The notes beneath the pieces are model-generated. The model worked only from the letters and a program-made list of their open reading frames with translations. It made no database searches and had not been told where the DNA came from. A DNA stretch of 16,256 nucleotides, taken from positions 1 to 16,256 of the forward strand of contig JAURGS010000030.1 in assembly GCA_030833685.1 (NCBI GenBank), in the 5' to 3' direction. Made by a program: the position numbers and the translations under genes. Below are positions 1 through 6,885 of the stretch, piece after piece (positions within the stretch are counted from its first letter, which is position 1; each line of letters starts with the position of its first letter). Source of the stretch: Rhodoferax sp. GTDB lineage: Bacteria; Pseudomonadota; Gammaproteobacteria; Burkholderiales; Burkholderiaceae_C.

Positions 1-53
1 TCGATCAGCCCATGACGCCTGAGCGTGTGCTCAGGGCTTTGCGCAAAATTTAA
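1..53 (+). CDS. C-terminal end of a molybdenum hydroxylase large subunit (xanthine dehydrogenase/CoxL family), cut by window start
   Basis: Only the last 16 full codons are visible, read in the frame that ends at the TAA at 51-53: DQPMTPERVLRALRKI. The pattern D-x-P-x-TPERV-x-x-A-L is typical of the extreme C-terminus of the molybdopterin-binding subunit of xanthine dehydrogenase/CO dehydrogenase-type hydroxylases. In catabolic clusters these enzymes hydroxylate N-heteroaromatic rings or oxidise aldehydes, using water as the oxygen source. The stop codon overlaps the Shine-Dalgarno sequence of the next gene, so the two are probably co-transcribed. A CoxG homologue at 12666-13253 independently supports a Mo hydroxylase in this locus. 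The fragment is short, so the family call rests on one motif plus context. Confidence 0.6.
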   Translation, partial: DQPMTPERVLRALRKI

Positions 54-59
54 GGAGGA
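52..59 (+). promoter_or_regulatory. Strong Shine-Dalgarno site selecting the GTG start at 65
   Basis: AAGGAGGA lies here, six bases before GTG at 65. It overlaps the TAA of the upstream gene. No in-frame ATG sits nearby, so this site decides the start of the dioxygenase and suggests translational coupling to the Mo hydroxylase subunit. Confidence 0.75.
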
Positions 60-64
60 AAGAC

Positions 65-1033
65 GTGCCAACCAATCCAAAACGCGCAGGCGCTCTGGCG
101 GCGCACTCTGTGACCCGGTTTGTTTTCACCGTGCCCGACCTGGACGAGGCTGAGCGTTTTTACCAAGCTTTTGGTCTGGATGTGCGCAAAGTCGGTGACC
201 ATCTGGACCTGCACACCTTCGGTCATCCGCATTGCTGGGGCCAGGTCTATGCCAATGGCAAACCCAAGCAGTTGTGCTACCTGAGCATCGGTGTTTACGC
301 CGAAGACCTGCAACCCCTGCGCGCCGCGATCGCTGCCAAGGGCATTAAAGAGGTGGCTGCCCACCCTCTGGGAAGCCAGGATGGTTTCTGGCTGCTTGAT
401 CCCGAAGGCATTCATGTGCAGGTACTGGTTGCCGACAAGGTCACGCCCAATGAGCGCGCCCCGGCCAAGGGCTTTTTCATGAAGGATAACCCGATTGGTG
501 TGCCGATTGGCCCGATGCGCATGGATACCAGCCCGGTGCGCCCGGTGCGTCTGTCGCACATCCTGATGTTTACCTCGGATGTGAACCGGTCGCTTGGTTT
601 TTACTGCGACGCACTCGGACTCAAACTCTCCGACCGCTCGGGTGATGGCATTGCCTTTACCCATGGCGCACACACCAGCGACCATCATCTCTTGGCGTTT
701 GTGAAGTCTGACGGCCCTGGGCTGCACCACACCAGCTGGACGGTGCATCATTTCGATGAGGTTGGTCTGGGCATGGAGCAAATGCGCGCCGCAGGCTATG
801 AGGCCGGCTGGGGTGTGGGCCGGCATGTGATCGGTTCGAACTGTTTTTACTACGCGCGCGACCCCTGGGGCAGCTTTGCCGAGTTCTCCTACGACATTGA
901 CTTTATCGATGCCACGACCGACTGGCCGGCGCAAGACTACCCGGCTGAGGACTCGTTTTACCTTTGGGGGCCGACGCCGCCAGATTTTTTTGTCATCAAC
1001 CACGAGACCGCTGCCCGAGCGGCCGCTACCTGA
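65..1033 (+). CDS. Type I extradiol (ring-cleavage) dioxygenase, VOC family, two-domain
   Basis: The 322-aa protein has two vicinal-oxygen-chelate modules, about residues 14-125 and 162-280, as in catechol 2,3-dioxygenase and BphC. The catalytic pattern is complete in the second module. Putative Fe(II) ligands are H165 (RLSHILMFT), H222 (LHHTSWTV) and E273 (FAEFSYD). H254 and Y263 occupy the places of the acid/base His and Tyr; the H222-H254-Y263-E273 spacings (32, 9, 10) equal those I recall for XylE (H214, H246, Y255, E265). The enzyme should therefore cleave a vicinal dihydroxylated ring next to one hydroxyl, in the cytoplasm. The start is GTG with a strong ribosome site. The FAH-family gene follows 19 bases later, a common pairing in meta-cleavage pathways. 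The substrate is unknown; the Mo hydroxylase and hydroxypyridine-type monooxygenase in the cluster make a dihydroxypyridine plausible (inference). Confidence 0.85.
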   Translation: MPTNPKRAGALAAHSVTRFVFTVPDLDEAERFYQAFGLDVRKVGDHLDLHTFGHPHCWGQVYANGKPKQLCYLSIGVYAEDLQPLRAAIAAKGIKEVAAHPLGSQDGFWLLDPEGIHVQVLVADKVTPNERAPAKGFFMKDNPIGVPIGPMRMDTSPVRPVRLSHILMFTSDVNRSLGFYCDALGLKLSDRSGDGIAFTHGAHTSDHHLLAFVKSDGPGLHHTSWTVHHFDEVGLGMEQMRAAGYEAGWGVGRHVIGSNCFYYARDPWGSFAEFSYDIDFIDATTDWPAQDYPAEDSFYLWGPTPPDFFVINHETAARAAAT

Positions 1034-1052
1034 ACCCTGACGGAGCCCTTTC

Positions 1053-1910
1053 ATGCAGTTAATCAATTTTCTCAACGCCAACGGCGAGGTCAATCTTGGC
1101 GCGGTCAAGGGCAGCCAGGTTATCAACCTCAGCGCGGCGGGCCTGCCAGCAAGCGTCGATGCCTTGCTGGCTGCCGGCAGTGCAGCCTGGAAGCGTGCAG
1201 CCGAGCTTGCGAGCTCGGGCTCAGCTGAGCTCCACTTGAGTGCGCTGAAAATTCTGGCGCCGGTGCTCAACCCGTCCAAGGCTATCGCAGTAGGCCTGAA
1301 CTACGTGGACCACGCGGCTGAGAGCCCTTACAAAGACCCTCCAAAGTACCCGGTGCTTTTTCATCGGTACCCCAGTTCCTGGGTGGCGCATGATGAGGCG
1401 CTGGTCAGGCCCAAGGTCTCCAGCGACTTTGATTACGAGGGTGAAGTTGCGGTCATCATCGGCACCGCCGGGCGCTACATCAGCAAGGACCGGGCGCTGG
1501 ACCACGTGGCAGGTTATTCACTGTTTAACGATGGATCGATCCGTGACTACCAGTTCAAGTCGCACCAGTGGATGATGGGTAAAAACTTTGATGCCACAGG
1601 CAGCTTTGGCCCAACCCTGGTCAGCGCCGATGAGTTGCCCCCTGGCGCTGTCGGCCTGCAGTTGGTCACGCGCCTGAACGGGCAGGTGCTCCAAAATGCC
1701 AACACGCGCGACATGATTTTTGATGTGCCGACGCTGGTGAGCGTTTGCTCTGAGGTGTTTGAGTTGCACCCCGGCGACGTGATCATCTCTGGCACACCCG
1801 CTGGCGTGGGCTTTGCGCGCAAGCCGCCGATCTTCATGAAGCAGGGCGACACCGTCGAGGTCGAAGTCGAAGGCCTGGGCATTCTGCGCAACACCGTGGT
1901 CGATGAGTGA
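1053..1910 (+). CDS. Fumarylacetoacetate hydrolase (FAH) family enzyme
   Basis: The 285-aa protein has the FAH fold at usual length for the bacterial 2-hydroxyhepta-2,4-diene-1,7-dioate isomerase/acylpyruvase group. A short N-terminal domain (about 1-70) precedes the catalytic part. Recognisable motifs are GLNYVDHAAE (81-90, with the H87-x-x-E90 pair), DYEGEVAVIIG (127-137), SLFNDGSIRDYQ (156-167) and SGTPAGVG (246-253). Divalent metal ligands should be E129, E131 and D160; K177 is the conserved lysine. Such enzymes hydrolyse C-C bonds in beta-diketone acids, decarboxylate or isomerise ring-cleavage products. GGAG at 1042-1045 sits eight bases before the ATG. Its place directly behind the extradiol dioxygenase suggests it acts on the ring-opened product. 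The exact reaction cannot be chosen from sequence alone. Confidence 0.88.
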   Translation: MQLINFLNANGEVNLGAVKGSQVINLSAAGLPASVDALLAAGSAAWKRAAELASSGSAELHLSALKILAPVLNPSKAIAVGLNYVDHAAESPYKDPPKYPVLFHRYPSSWVAHDEALVRPKVSSDFDYEGEVAVIIGTAGRYISKDRALDHVAGYSLFNDGSIRDYQFKSHQWMMGKNFDATGSFGPTLVSADELPPGAVGLQLVTRLNGQVLQNANTRDMIFDVPTLVSVCSEVFELHPGDVIISGTPAGVGFARKPPIFMKQGDTVEVEVEGLGILRNTVVDE

Positions 1911-2797
1911 TGTGGTCTGAAGCCCCGGGACTGTTGAGCGAGCGAGCGCCCTACACTGCGTTTGTCGACCGCCCCAAACTCCAGGCGCCCGCGCGGGTGC
2001 TGGTGTGGATCATCGTCAACGTCGAACACTGGTCCATGGTGCGGGCCATGCCGCGCACGGTTCTATCGCCGCCCATGGGCGCGCCCTTGCAGCCCGACTT
2101 GCCCAACTGGGCCTGGCACGAGTACGGCATGCGGGTGGGCTTTTGGCGGCTGCACCAGGCGCTGAGCGCTCGTGGCCTGGATGTGACCCTGGCGCTCAAT
2201 GCCGTGGTCTGTGACTCTTACCCGCGTGTGGCGCAAGCCGCGTTGGAGTCGAGTTGGGAATTCATGGGTCATGGCTGGGTCCAGGGGCCGATGCACAAGC
2301 TGGACAACCAGGCCGAGGCTATTGAAATGGCGATGCAGAAAATCGCCGCTTTTACCGGTGCGCGTCCGCGCGGCTGGGAGAGCCCCGGCCTGACCGAGAC
2401 CGAGGTCACCCTGGACCTGCTCAGCGCCGCTGGCGTTCAGTATGTGGCCGACTGGGTGCTGGACGATTTACCGACCTGGCTTGATGCCAAGCCGCGACCG
2501 GTGCTGTCGATTCCCTACAGTGTGGAGCTCAATGACATCCCGGTGCATGCCCTGGCCCTACACACCAGCGAGGAATTGTTGGCGCGTGGGCGCGCCCAGC
2601 TTGACCGCTTGTGGCAGGAGGGCGCAAGTCAGCCACGGGTGATGGCCTTGAGCGTTCACCCCTACATCACTGGCGTGCCACACCGCATCGCCGCCTTTGA
2701 ACGCTTGCTGGACTACATCATGGCCAAGCCCGATATCCAGGTGATGAAAGCCGGCGCGATTGCCGACTGGTACAGCGCGCAGGTGCCCAGCCCCTGA
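1910..2797 (+). CDS. PuuE-like polysaccharide deacetylase-fold amidohydrolase (allantoinase/cyclic imide hydrolase type)
   Basis: The ATG at 1910-1912 shares its A with the upstream TGA (TGATG), the classic layout of translational coupling; a GTG three bases earlier is also possible. The 295-aa product resembles the PuuE branch of the polysaccharide deacetylase superfamily, which hydrolyses allantoin or cyclic imides rather than sugars. Visible family blocks are YGMRVGFWRL (72-81), EFMGHGWVQ (117-125), RPRGWESPGLTETE (152-165), VADWVLDDLPTW (179-190), ELNDIP (206-211) and ALSVHP (246-251). The aspartates of the CE4 metal triad are absent: the first motif position reads NVEHW (37-41), as in the metal-independent PuuE type. 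A C-N bond-cleaving enzyme beside a ring-cleavage dioxygenase argues that the cluster handles a nitrogen heterocycle. Actual substrate unknown. Confidence 0.82.
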   Translation: MWSEAPGLLSERAPYTAFVDRPKLQAPARVLVWIIVNVEHWSMVRAMPRTVLSPPMGAPLQPDLPNWAWHEYGMRVGFWRLHQALSARGLDVTLALNAVVCDSYPRVAQAALESSWEFMGHGWVQGPMHKLDNQAEAIEMAMQKIAAFTGARPRGWESPGLTETEVTLDLLSAAGVQYVADWVLDDLPTWLDAKPRPVLSIPYSVELNDIPVHALALHTSEELLARGRAQLDRLWQEGASQPRVMALSVHPYITGVPHRIAAFERLLDYIMAKPDIQVMKAGAIADWYSAQVPSP

Positions 2798-2834
2798 TTT
2801 TTGTGCAGCCCGTGTCAAGCGCCGGGAGTGGGGC

Positions 2835-3929
2835 TTAATGCCCGATGGCTTGATTCACGCGGGGCATAACCTGCTCGGCCATCAACTCCATCGAGCGTTT
2901 GCCAAGTGCGGGGTCCACCCAGTCATGGCCGGCGTATAGCAAGGTGCCGAAGTCGCCAATGTCTTCACGCAGGGCCAGGATCTGGTCGACCACGCTGTTA
3001 ACTGAGCCGGCAATCACCAATTTAGGCGCGATGGTGTCGGCGGTGATGCTCTCATCGGGCTCGCTCTGGTCGGCCTTGAACAGGTTGGAGCGGCCAGCGT
3101 AGCCCACCAGTTTGCGAATGAGCTGTTTGAAGTAAAAGTGGTAGGGCCCCTCGGCGGTATGGGCATAGCGTCTGGCCTGTTTGTCGTCGCCATCGGTCAC
3201 GAAAATGCTTTTGGCCACGCGCCAGTTTTCAGGCAGGGCTGGTCGGGCTCCGGCTTCGCAGCCTTGCACATAGCTTGCCCAATGCGTCTTGACCCATTTG
3301 GGCAGCAGGAAATTCGCTGAAATCGTGTCCCAGCCTCTTTGCGCTGCGGCGGCCACGCCTTTGGAAAATGGCGCCACCGCAGTCACCACGATTGGCGGGT
3401 TTGGCTTTTGGTAGGGTTTGAGGATCGCGCCCTGGCCAATTTCGGGGATCATGCTGCGCGCGGTGCTGACATTGAAGTACTTGCCGGTCAGGTTGTAAGG
3501 GGGCTCACCTTTCCAGATATCCAGCACCATATTGATGCCCTCGACAAACATCTCAAGGCGGTCGCGCTCAAAGTTGCCAAACACCTCGGCGTCCGACATC
3601 AGCCCGCCTGGGCTGATGCCCATGATGAACCGACCCTCGAGCATGTGGTCAAGCATCGCAACCTGCGCGGCGATAGCAGCGGGGTGGCTGTTGGGCACGT
3701 TGATGGTGCCCGTGCCGAGTTTGATGTTCTTGGTGGAGCGTGCCACGCTGGCAAGAAACATCATGCAAGAGGTTACGTTTTCTGCCAGGTCGGTTACATG
3801 CTCACCGACAAAAACCTCTTCATAGCCGAGCCGGTCGGCCAGCAGGATCGCCTCCTGGTCTTCCCTCAGGGTTTCATGCGGTATGCGGCTGGGTGGATGC
3901 AGAGGCATCATGAATGTGCCGAGTTTCAT
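2835..3929 (-). CDS. LLM class flavin-dependent monooxygenase (luciferase-like, limonene/alkane-type)
   Basis: The 364-aa protein begins MKLGTFMMPLHPPSR and has the bacterial-luciferase TIM-barrel pattern: GYEEVFVGEHV (about 34-44), KLGTGTINVPNSHPAAIAAQVAMLD (about 70-94), GRFIMGISPGGLMSDAE (about 99-115) and a C-terminal region with VAGSV-like phosphate-binding and FGTLLYAGHDW segments. Members use FMNH2 delivered by a separate reductase to oxygenate, or in pyridine and trigonelline pathways to open, the substrate ring. A flavin reductase is encoded at 5777-6280, on the other side of the divergent promoter. The start chosen is the ATG at 3929, six bases after AAGG; a GTG at 3932 would leave only three bases. 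The gene follows the alpha/beta hydrolase with 19 bases between them, so the two form an operon. Confidence 0.85.
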   Translation of the reverse strand: MKLGTFMMPLHPPSRIPHETLREDQEAILLADRLGYEEVFVGEHVTDLAENVTSCMMFLASVARSTKNIKLGTGTINVPNSHPAAIAAQVAMLDHMLEGRFIMGISPGGLMSDAEVFGNFERDRLEMFVEGINMVLDIWKGEPPYNLTGKYFNVSTARSMIPEIGQGAILKPYQKPNPPIVVTAVAPFSKGVAAAAQRGWDTISANFLLPKWVKTHWASYVQGCEAGARPALPENWRVAKSIFVTDGDDKQARRYAHTAEGPYHFYFKQLIRKLVGYAGRSNLFKADQSEPDESITADTIAPKLVIAGSVNSVVDQILALREDIGDFGTLLYAGHDWVDPALGKRSMELMAEQVMPRVNQAIGH

Positions 3930-3948
3930 CACAGGCCTTTATGCGGGT

Positions 3949-4761
3949 TCAATGGGATGGGTGGGCCACTTGCGCCAGTGTCTGGATTTCTTGGACCAGA
4001 AGCGGCCCCTGGTTGAGCGCACTTAGATGACCACAGTCTGCAAAGGTGGTGCACACCGCTCCTTCAATCTTGGCGGCCATGGCATTCATGATTGCGCTGG
4101 GAGCGGCGCCGTCGTCAGCGCCGGCAACCAGGCGTGTGGGCAGTTTGATCGCGCCGATTTCACTTTGCAGGGTTGTTCCAATGATGGCCCTGATGCAGGC
4201 CTCAAAGCCGATGGGATCGGTGGCTCTAATCATGTCGGCCACGCTTGCCATCATCACCGGATGGTCGCGGCGAAATTCTGGCGTGAACCAGCGCGCTAGC
4301 GTGGGCTCAACCAGTGCCGACATGCCCGCCGTCGAGGCCATCTGAATGCGGTCCTCCCAAGCTTTGATCGCGGCCTGGTCGACAAAGTCGCGGCAGTTGC
4401 AGGCCAGCACGCCGCTCAGGCGCTCTGGCGTGTGCACCGCCATCGTCAATGCCGTCATGCCGCCAAGTGAGATGCCTGCCATCAGGGCGCGCTCCACACT
4501 AAAGTGGTCCAGCACGGCAACGGCATCGGCTGCCAAGTCGCGTAGCGAGGCGCTGGCAACAGGTGTCGTGCTGTGTCCATGCCCTCTTGTGTCGTAGCGG
4601 ACCACCCGAAAATCCTGCAACAAAGCGGGAAGTACCTCGTCCCATAGCGAGCGCGTGGTGGCCAGCGAGTTTGACAGCAACAAGGGGGGACTTGTTTGGC
4701 TGCCCTGTATCTCGCAGCTGATGACTGACCCGTCATCTCGCTTAATCAGCTCTTTGTGCAT
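3949..4761 (-). CDS. Alpha/beta hydrolase, 3-oxoadipate enol-lactonase (PcaD)-like
   Basis: The 270-aa protein has the complete alpha/beta hydrolase layout: SNSLATTRSLWD (30-41, oxyanion region), VVRYDTRGHGHS (53-64), nucleophile elbow GISLGG with S98, an acidic residue at D216/D217 in AGADDGAAP, and H245 in DCGHLS. The overall pattern is that of PcaD enol-lactonase and of the N-formylmaleamate deformylase NicD of nicotinate degradation. It could hydrolyse a lactone, formyl-amide or ester formed by the LLM monooxygenase encoded just downstream. It is the first gene of a reverse operon whose promoter faces away from the NAD(P)-dehydrogenase gene. No strong ribosome site is seen before its ATG. 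General class is firm; substrate is not. Confidence 0.85.
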   Translation of the reverse strand: MHKELIKRDDGSVISCEIQGSQTSPPLLLSNSLATTRSLWDEVLPALLQDFRVVRYDTRGHGHSTTPVASASLRDLAADAVAVLDHFSVERALMAGISLGGMTALTMAVHTPERLSGVLACNCRDFVDQAAIKAWEDRIQMASTAGMSALVEPTLARWFTPEFRRDHPVMMASVADMIRATDPIGFEACIRAIIGTTLQSEIGAIKLPTRLVAGADDGAAPSAIMNAMAAKIEGAVCTTFADCGHLSALNQGPLLVQEIQTLAQVAHPSH

Positions 4762-4792
4762 GGTGACTTGTGCTCGTGAGAAAAAAAGTTTG

Positions 4793-4821
4793 GCGACAAA
4801 AGGACGAGCTTATTGTATGAT
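4793..4821 (+). promoter_or_regulatory. Putative sigma-70 promoter for the dehydrogenase/flavin reductase operon
   Basis: GCGACA (4793-4798) and TATGAT (4816-4821) are separated by 17 bases, the ideal spacing. The -10 matches the consensus at five of six positions and the -35 at four. Transcription would begin near 4828, inside the palindrome at 4825-4840. Confidence 0.5.
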
Positions 4822-4840
4822 TTATTGATCTATCGATCAA
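4812..4840 (-). promoter_or_regulatory. Putative sigma-70 promoter for the alpha/beta hydrolase/LLM operon
   Basis: Read on the minus strand, TTGATC (4840-4835) and TACAAT (4817-4812) are separated by 17 bases; the -10 matches the consensus at five of six positions and the -35 at four. The -35 is one full arm of the palindrome, and this -10 overlaps the -10 of the forward promoter, so the two promoters interleave. Confidence 0.5.
4825..4840. promoter_or_regulatory. Perfect 6-4-6 palindrome, candidate operator for the divergent operons
   Basis: TTGATC-TATC-GATCAA is an exact inverted repeat in the 93-base gap between divergent starts at 4761 and 4855. It covers the predicted forward transcription start and the reverse -35, where a bound dimer would block both. 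The length and placement suit a TetR-family repressor, and one is encoded at 6232-6885. I saw no second copy upstream of the other genes. The link to that regulator is inference. Confidence 0.6.
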
Positions 4841-4854
4841 CAACAGGAAATTGC

Positions 4855-5766
4855 ATGGGCTCATCAAAACTTGTCAGGCGCGATGCGGTGGGGATGGTCG
4901 GTCTGGGCATCATGGGCTCGGCAATGGCCATGCACCTGGCCAAATCAGGCCGTGCTGTCCATGGCGCTGATGTGTCGGTGGCTGCCCGAAAAAGAATGGC
5001 GCGTGTGCTCATGTCGGTTGATGGCGGCATTGCGCAGTGCCTGGACCACTGCGAGTTCGTGATCACCTCACTACCCAGCGTGGCTGCACTCAACAATGTG
5101 GTCGATCAGGTACTGGCATGGCGAAAGGGCCACTTGGGGGCTTTGACCATTGCCGAGACCAGCACGCTGCCTTACACGGACAAGGCCGCAGCGCTCAAGA
5201 GGCTGGCCGCTGCGGGCGTGACGATGCTGGACTGCCCACTGTCGGGAACCGGCGCGCAGGCCAAGAAAAAAGACCTGGCGGTTTACGCCAGTGGTGACAA
5301 GAAGTTCATCGCCAAGCTCAAACCGATTTTTCTGGACTGCACCCGTGTGGTCTACGACGTTGGCGCTTTTGGCAACGGCACCCACATGAAGCTGGTGGCC
5401 AATTTACTGGTTGCTTTGCACAACGTATCCAGTGCCGAAGCTTTGCTGTTTGGCAAGCGCCTGGGCCTGGATGAGATGCAGATGGTCAATGTTCTCTCTG
5501 ATGGCGCTGGCGGCTCGCGCATGCTCGAGGTGCGTGGGCCGGTGATGGCCAAACGGCAGTGGGCTGAGGCAGCGATGAAGGTAGAGGTCTGGCAAAAAGA
5601 TATGCAGATCATCTCCCAGGCGCTCAAAGATGCCAGGGTGCCTGCCCCCTTGTTTGCTGCCAGCGTTCCAATTTACGTTGCTGCCATGGCCCAGGGCCAC
5701 GCGCTGCACGACACAGCATCGGTGTATGCGGTCATTGAACGCATGGCCGGTGGCCAGCAGGGCTGA
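4855..5766 (+). CDS. NAD(P)-dependent beta-hydroxyacid dehydrogenase (3-hydroxyisobutyrate dehydrogenase-like)
   Basis: The ATG at 4855 is preceded by AGGAAA (4844-4849) and gives a 303-aa protein, the usual family length of about 290-300; an earlier in-frame ATG at 4813 would lie within the promoter. The N-terminal Rossmann motif is GLGIMG (16-21). The substrate-binding loop reads DCPLSGTGAQA (126-136), where most family members have SGG. K179 in GTHMKLVAN is the catalytic lysine, with N183 one helical turn on. Family members oxidise beta-hydroxy acids or reduce semialdehydes with NAD(P). This would fit processing of a hydroxy-acid or semialdehyde released after ring cleavage. The altered SGTG loop and ETST in place of the usual D-x-ST (101-104) suggest a substrate different from 3-hydroxyisobutyrate. 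The flavin reductase gene begins 10 bases after the stop. Confidence 0.85.
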   Translation: MGSSKLVRRDAVGMVGLGIMGSAMAMHLAKSGRAVHGADVSVAARKRMARVLMSVDGGIAQCLDHCEFVITSLPSVAALNNVVDQVLAWRKGHLGALTIAETSTLPYTDKAAALKRLAAAGVTMLDCPLSGTGAQAKKKDLAVYASGDKKFIAKLKPIFLDCTRVVYDVGAFGNGTHMKLVANLLVALHNVSSAEALLFGKRLGLDEMQMVNVLSDGAGGSRMLEVRGPVMAKRQWAEAAMKVEVWQKDMQIISQALKDARVPAPLFAASVPIYVAAMAQGHALHDTASVYAVIERMAGGQQG

Positions 5767-5776
5767 GCGCTGTCGC

Positions 5777-6280
5777 ATGCTCGCAGAAGGAAAAAACCGA
5801 TTGCGCCAGACGCTGGGCACGTTTGCCACCGGGGTGACCGTCATCACCACCTACCACCACGAGGCCAGTCGCCATGTGGGCATCACGGTCAACAGTTTCA
5901 GCTCTGTGTCCTTGCAGCCGCCCATGGTGCTGTGGTCAATCAACCGCCGATCGCCCAACCGTGGCGCTTTCGATGTCGGCTCCACCCACATTATTCATGT
6001 GCTCAGGGATGACCAGACTGAGCTGGCGCGCCGCTTTGCCACGCCTGGGCCAAACAAGTTTCACGGATTGCAAACCCGCCCAGACCCGCAGACAGGCATA
6101 CCGTTGCTGCTGGACTGGGCCGCAGTGATGAAGTGCCGAACAAAGGAGTTGATTGCGGCCGGTGACCATGACATCGTGCTGGCTGAAGTGCTGCACCATG
6201 AGCACACCGATGCGAGGCCCTTAATTTTTGTTCAGGGACGCTTCGGTGCGCCGCTTAGCTCGGCCAGCAACGCTGGATAA
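5777..6280 (+). CDS. Flavin reductase family protein (HpaC/small component of a two-component monooxygenase)
   Basis: The ATG at 5777 gives 167 aa, the normal size of HpaC-type NAD(P)H:flavin reductases; the frame stays open further upstream but only through the preceding gene. Conserved segments are TLGTFATGVTVITT (about 11-24), GITVNSFSSVSLQPPMVLWSI (about 35-55, flavin contact and the NSFxSVSLxPP signature) and GDHDIVLAEV (about 128-137). It should supply reduced FMN/FAD by diffusion to an oxygenase. The obvious partner is the LLM monooxygenase at 2835-3929, transcribed from the same divergent promoter region. The 3' end overlaps the convergent TetR gene by 49 bases. No strong ribosome site is visible, so translation may be coupled to the dehydrogenase gene. 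Confidence 0.87.
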   Translation: MLAEGKNRLRQTLGTFATGVTVITTYHHEASRHVGITVNSFSSVSLQPPMVLWSINRRSPNRGAFDVGSTHIIHVLRDDQTELARRFATPGPNKFHGLQTRPDPQTGIPLLLDWAAVMKCRTKELIAAGDHDIVLAEVLHHEHTDARPLIFVQGRFGAPLSSASNAG

Positions 6281-6885
6281 AGCCCTCTTGCACCATGAAA
6301 GAACAGGTCAACCGCGTCCGACACGCGCGTGGTTTCGGTGATCTGTGGCGCCGCGTTGAGAATGTGTTTTCTGACCATGCCGTAGAACAGGCTCGATTGC
6401 AACATCCACGCCAGCTCAATTTCTCTCGGGTGAATGGGCCCGCTCAAACCCGCGATTTGCTCGGGCGTGAGCAGGCTATGGCGCAACTCTTTGCAAACCG
6501 TGGTGAGGATTTGGCTTTGAACAATCTTCTTGACGTACTCGCCGTTGAACTCGAAGTTGGCCAGCGCGGCAAAAAAGTAAATGCGCAGCCACCGCTGGCT
6601 GTAGGTACCCTGAACGTATCCGCTGTAAAACTGTGTCAGGCGCTCTTTGAGTGGCAGGCTGCGATCGCGCAGGGTGTCGAGCCAATTGGTTTGCTGTTGC
6701 TGCAGGAAGACGGCCTCAAGCACCGCGTCAATCAACGCTGCTTTGGATGGGAAGTAGCGGTACAGCAGTGGCTGCGATATGCCGATACGCCGGCTGAGCT
6801 CGCGGGTTTGAACCGCAAAGCCGGCCTCAGCAAAGTAATCGGTTGCCGCATCAAGAATTTGCTGGCGCCGCATGCTCGGCGTCAT
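6232..6885 (-). CDS. TetR/AcrR family transcriptional regulator
   Basis: The N-terminal TetR DNA-binding domain is clear: RRQQILDAATDYFAEAGF, then a helix-turn-helix with TRELSRRIGISQPLLYRYF and SKAALIDAVLEAVF. The rest is the variable ligand-binding/dimer domain. I use the ATG at 6885 (217 aa). A GTG at 6918 adds 11 residues but has no ribosome site and would leave only 17 bases to the divergent FAD monooxygenase start, too little for two promoters. The gene sits between two catabolic operons and probably represses one or both until a pathway ligand binds. The best visible candidate operator is the palindrome at 4825-4840. The 3' end overlaps the flavin reductase gene tail to tail. Confidence 0.88.
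   Translation of the reverse strand: MTPSMRRQQILDAATDYFAEAGFAVQTRELSRRIGISQPLLYRYFPSKAALIDAVLEAVFLQQQQTNWLDTLRDRSLPLKERLTQFYSGYVQGTYSQRWLRIYFFAALANFEFNGEYVKKIVQSQILTTVCKELRHSLLTPEQIAGLSGPIHPREIELAWMLQSSLFYGMVRKHILNAAPQITETTRVSDAVDLFFHGARGLYPALLAELSGAPKRP

Noticed and set aside
50..1279. A 409-codon open frame on the reverse strand across the dioxygenase and FAH genes
   Set aside because: It is antisense to two genes with complete catalytic motifs, has no recognisable domain, and long antisense frames are common in GC-rich coding DNA.
2798..2834. Possible terminator between the convergent deacetylase-fold and LLM genes
   Set aside because: A short T run occurs at 2798-2802 but no stable stem precedes it.
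3339..4016. A 225-codon forward open frame over the LLM and alpha/beta hydrolase genes
   Set aside because: It is antisense to two well-supported reverse genes and its translation shows no family pattern.
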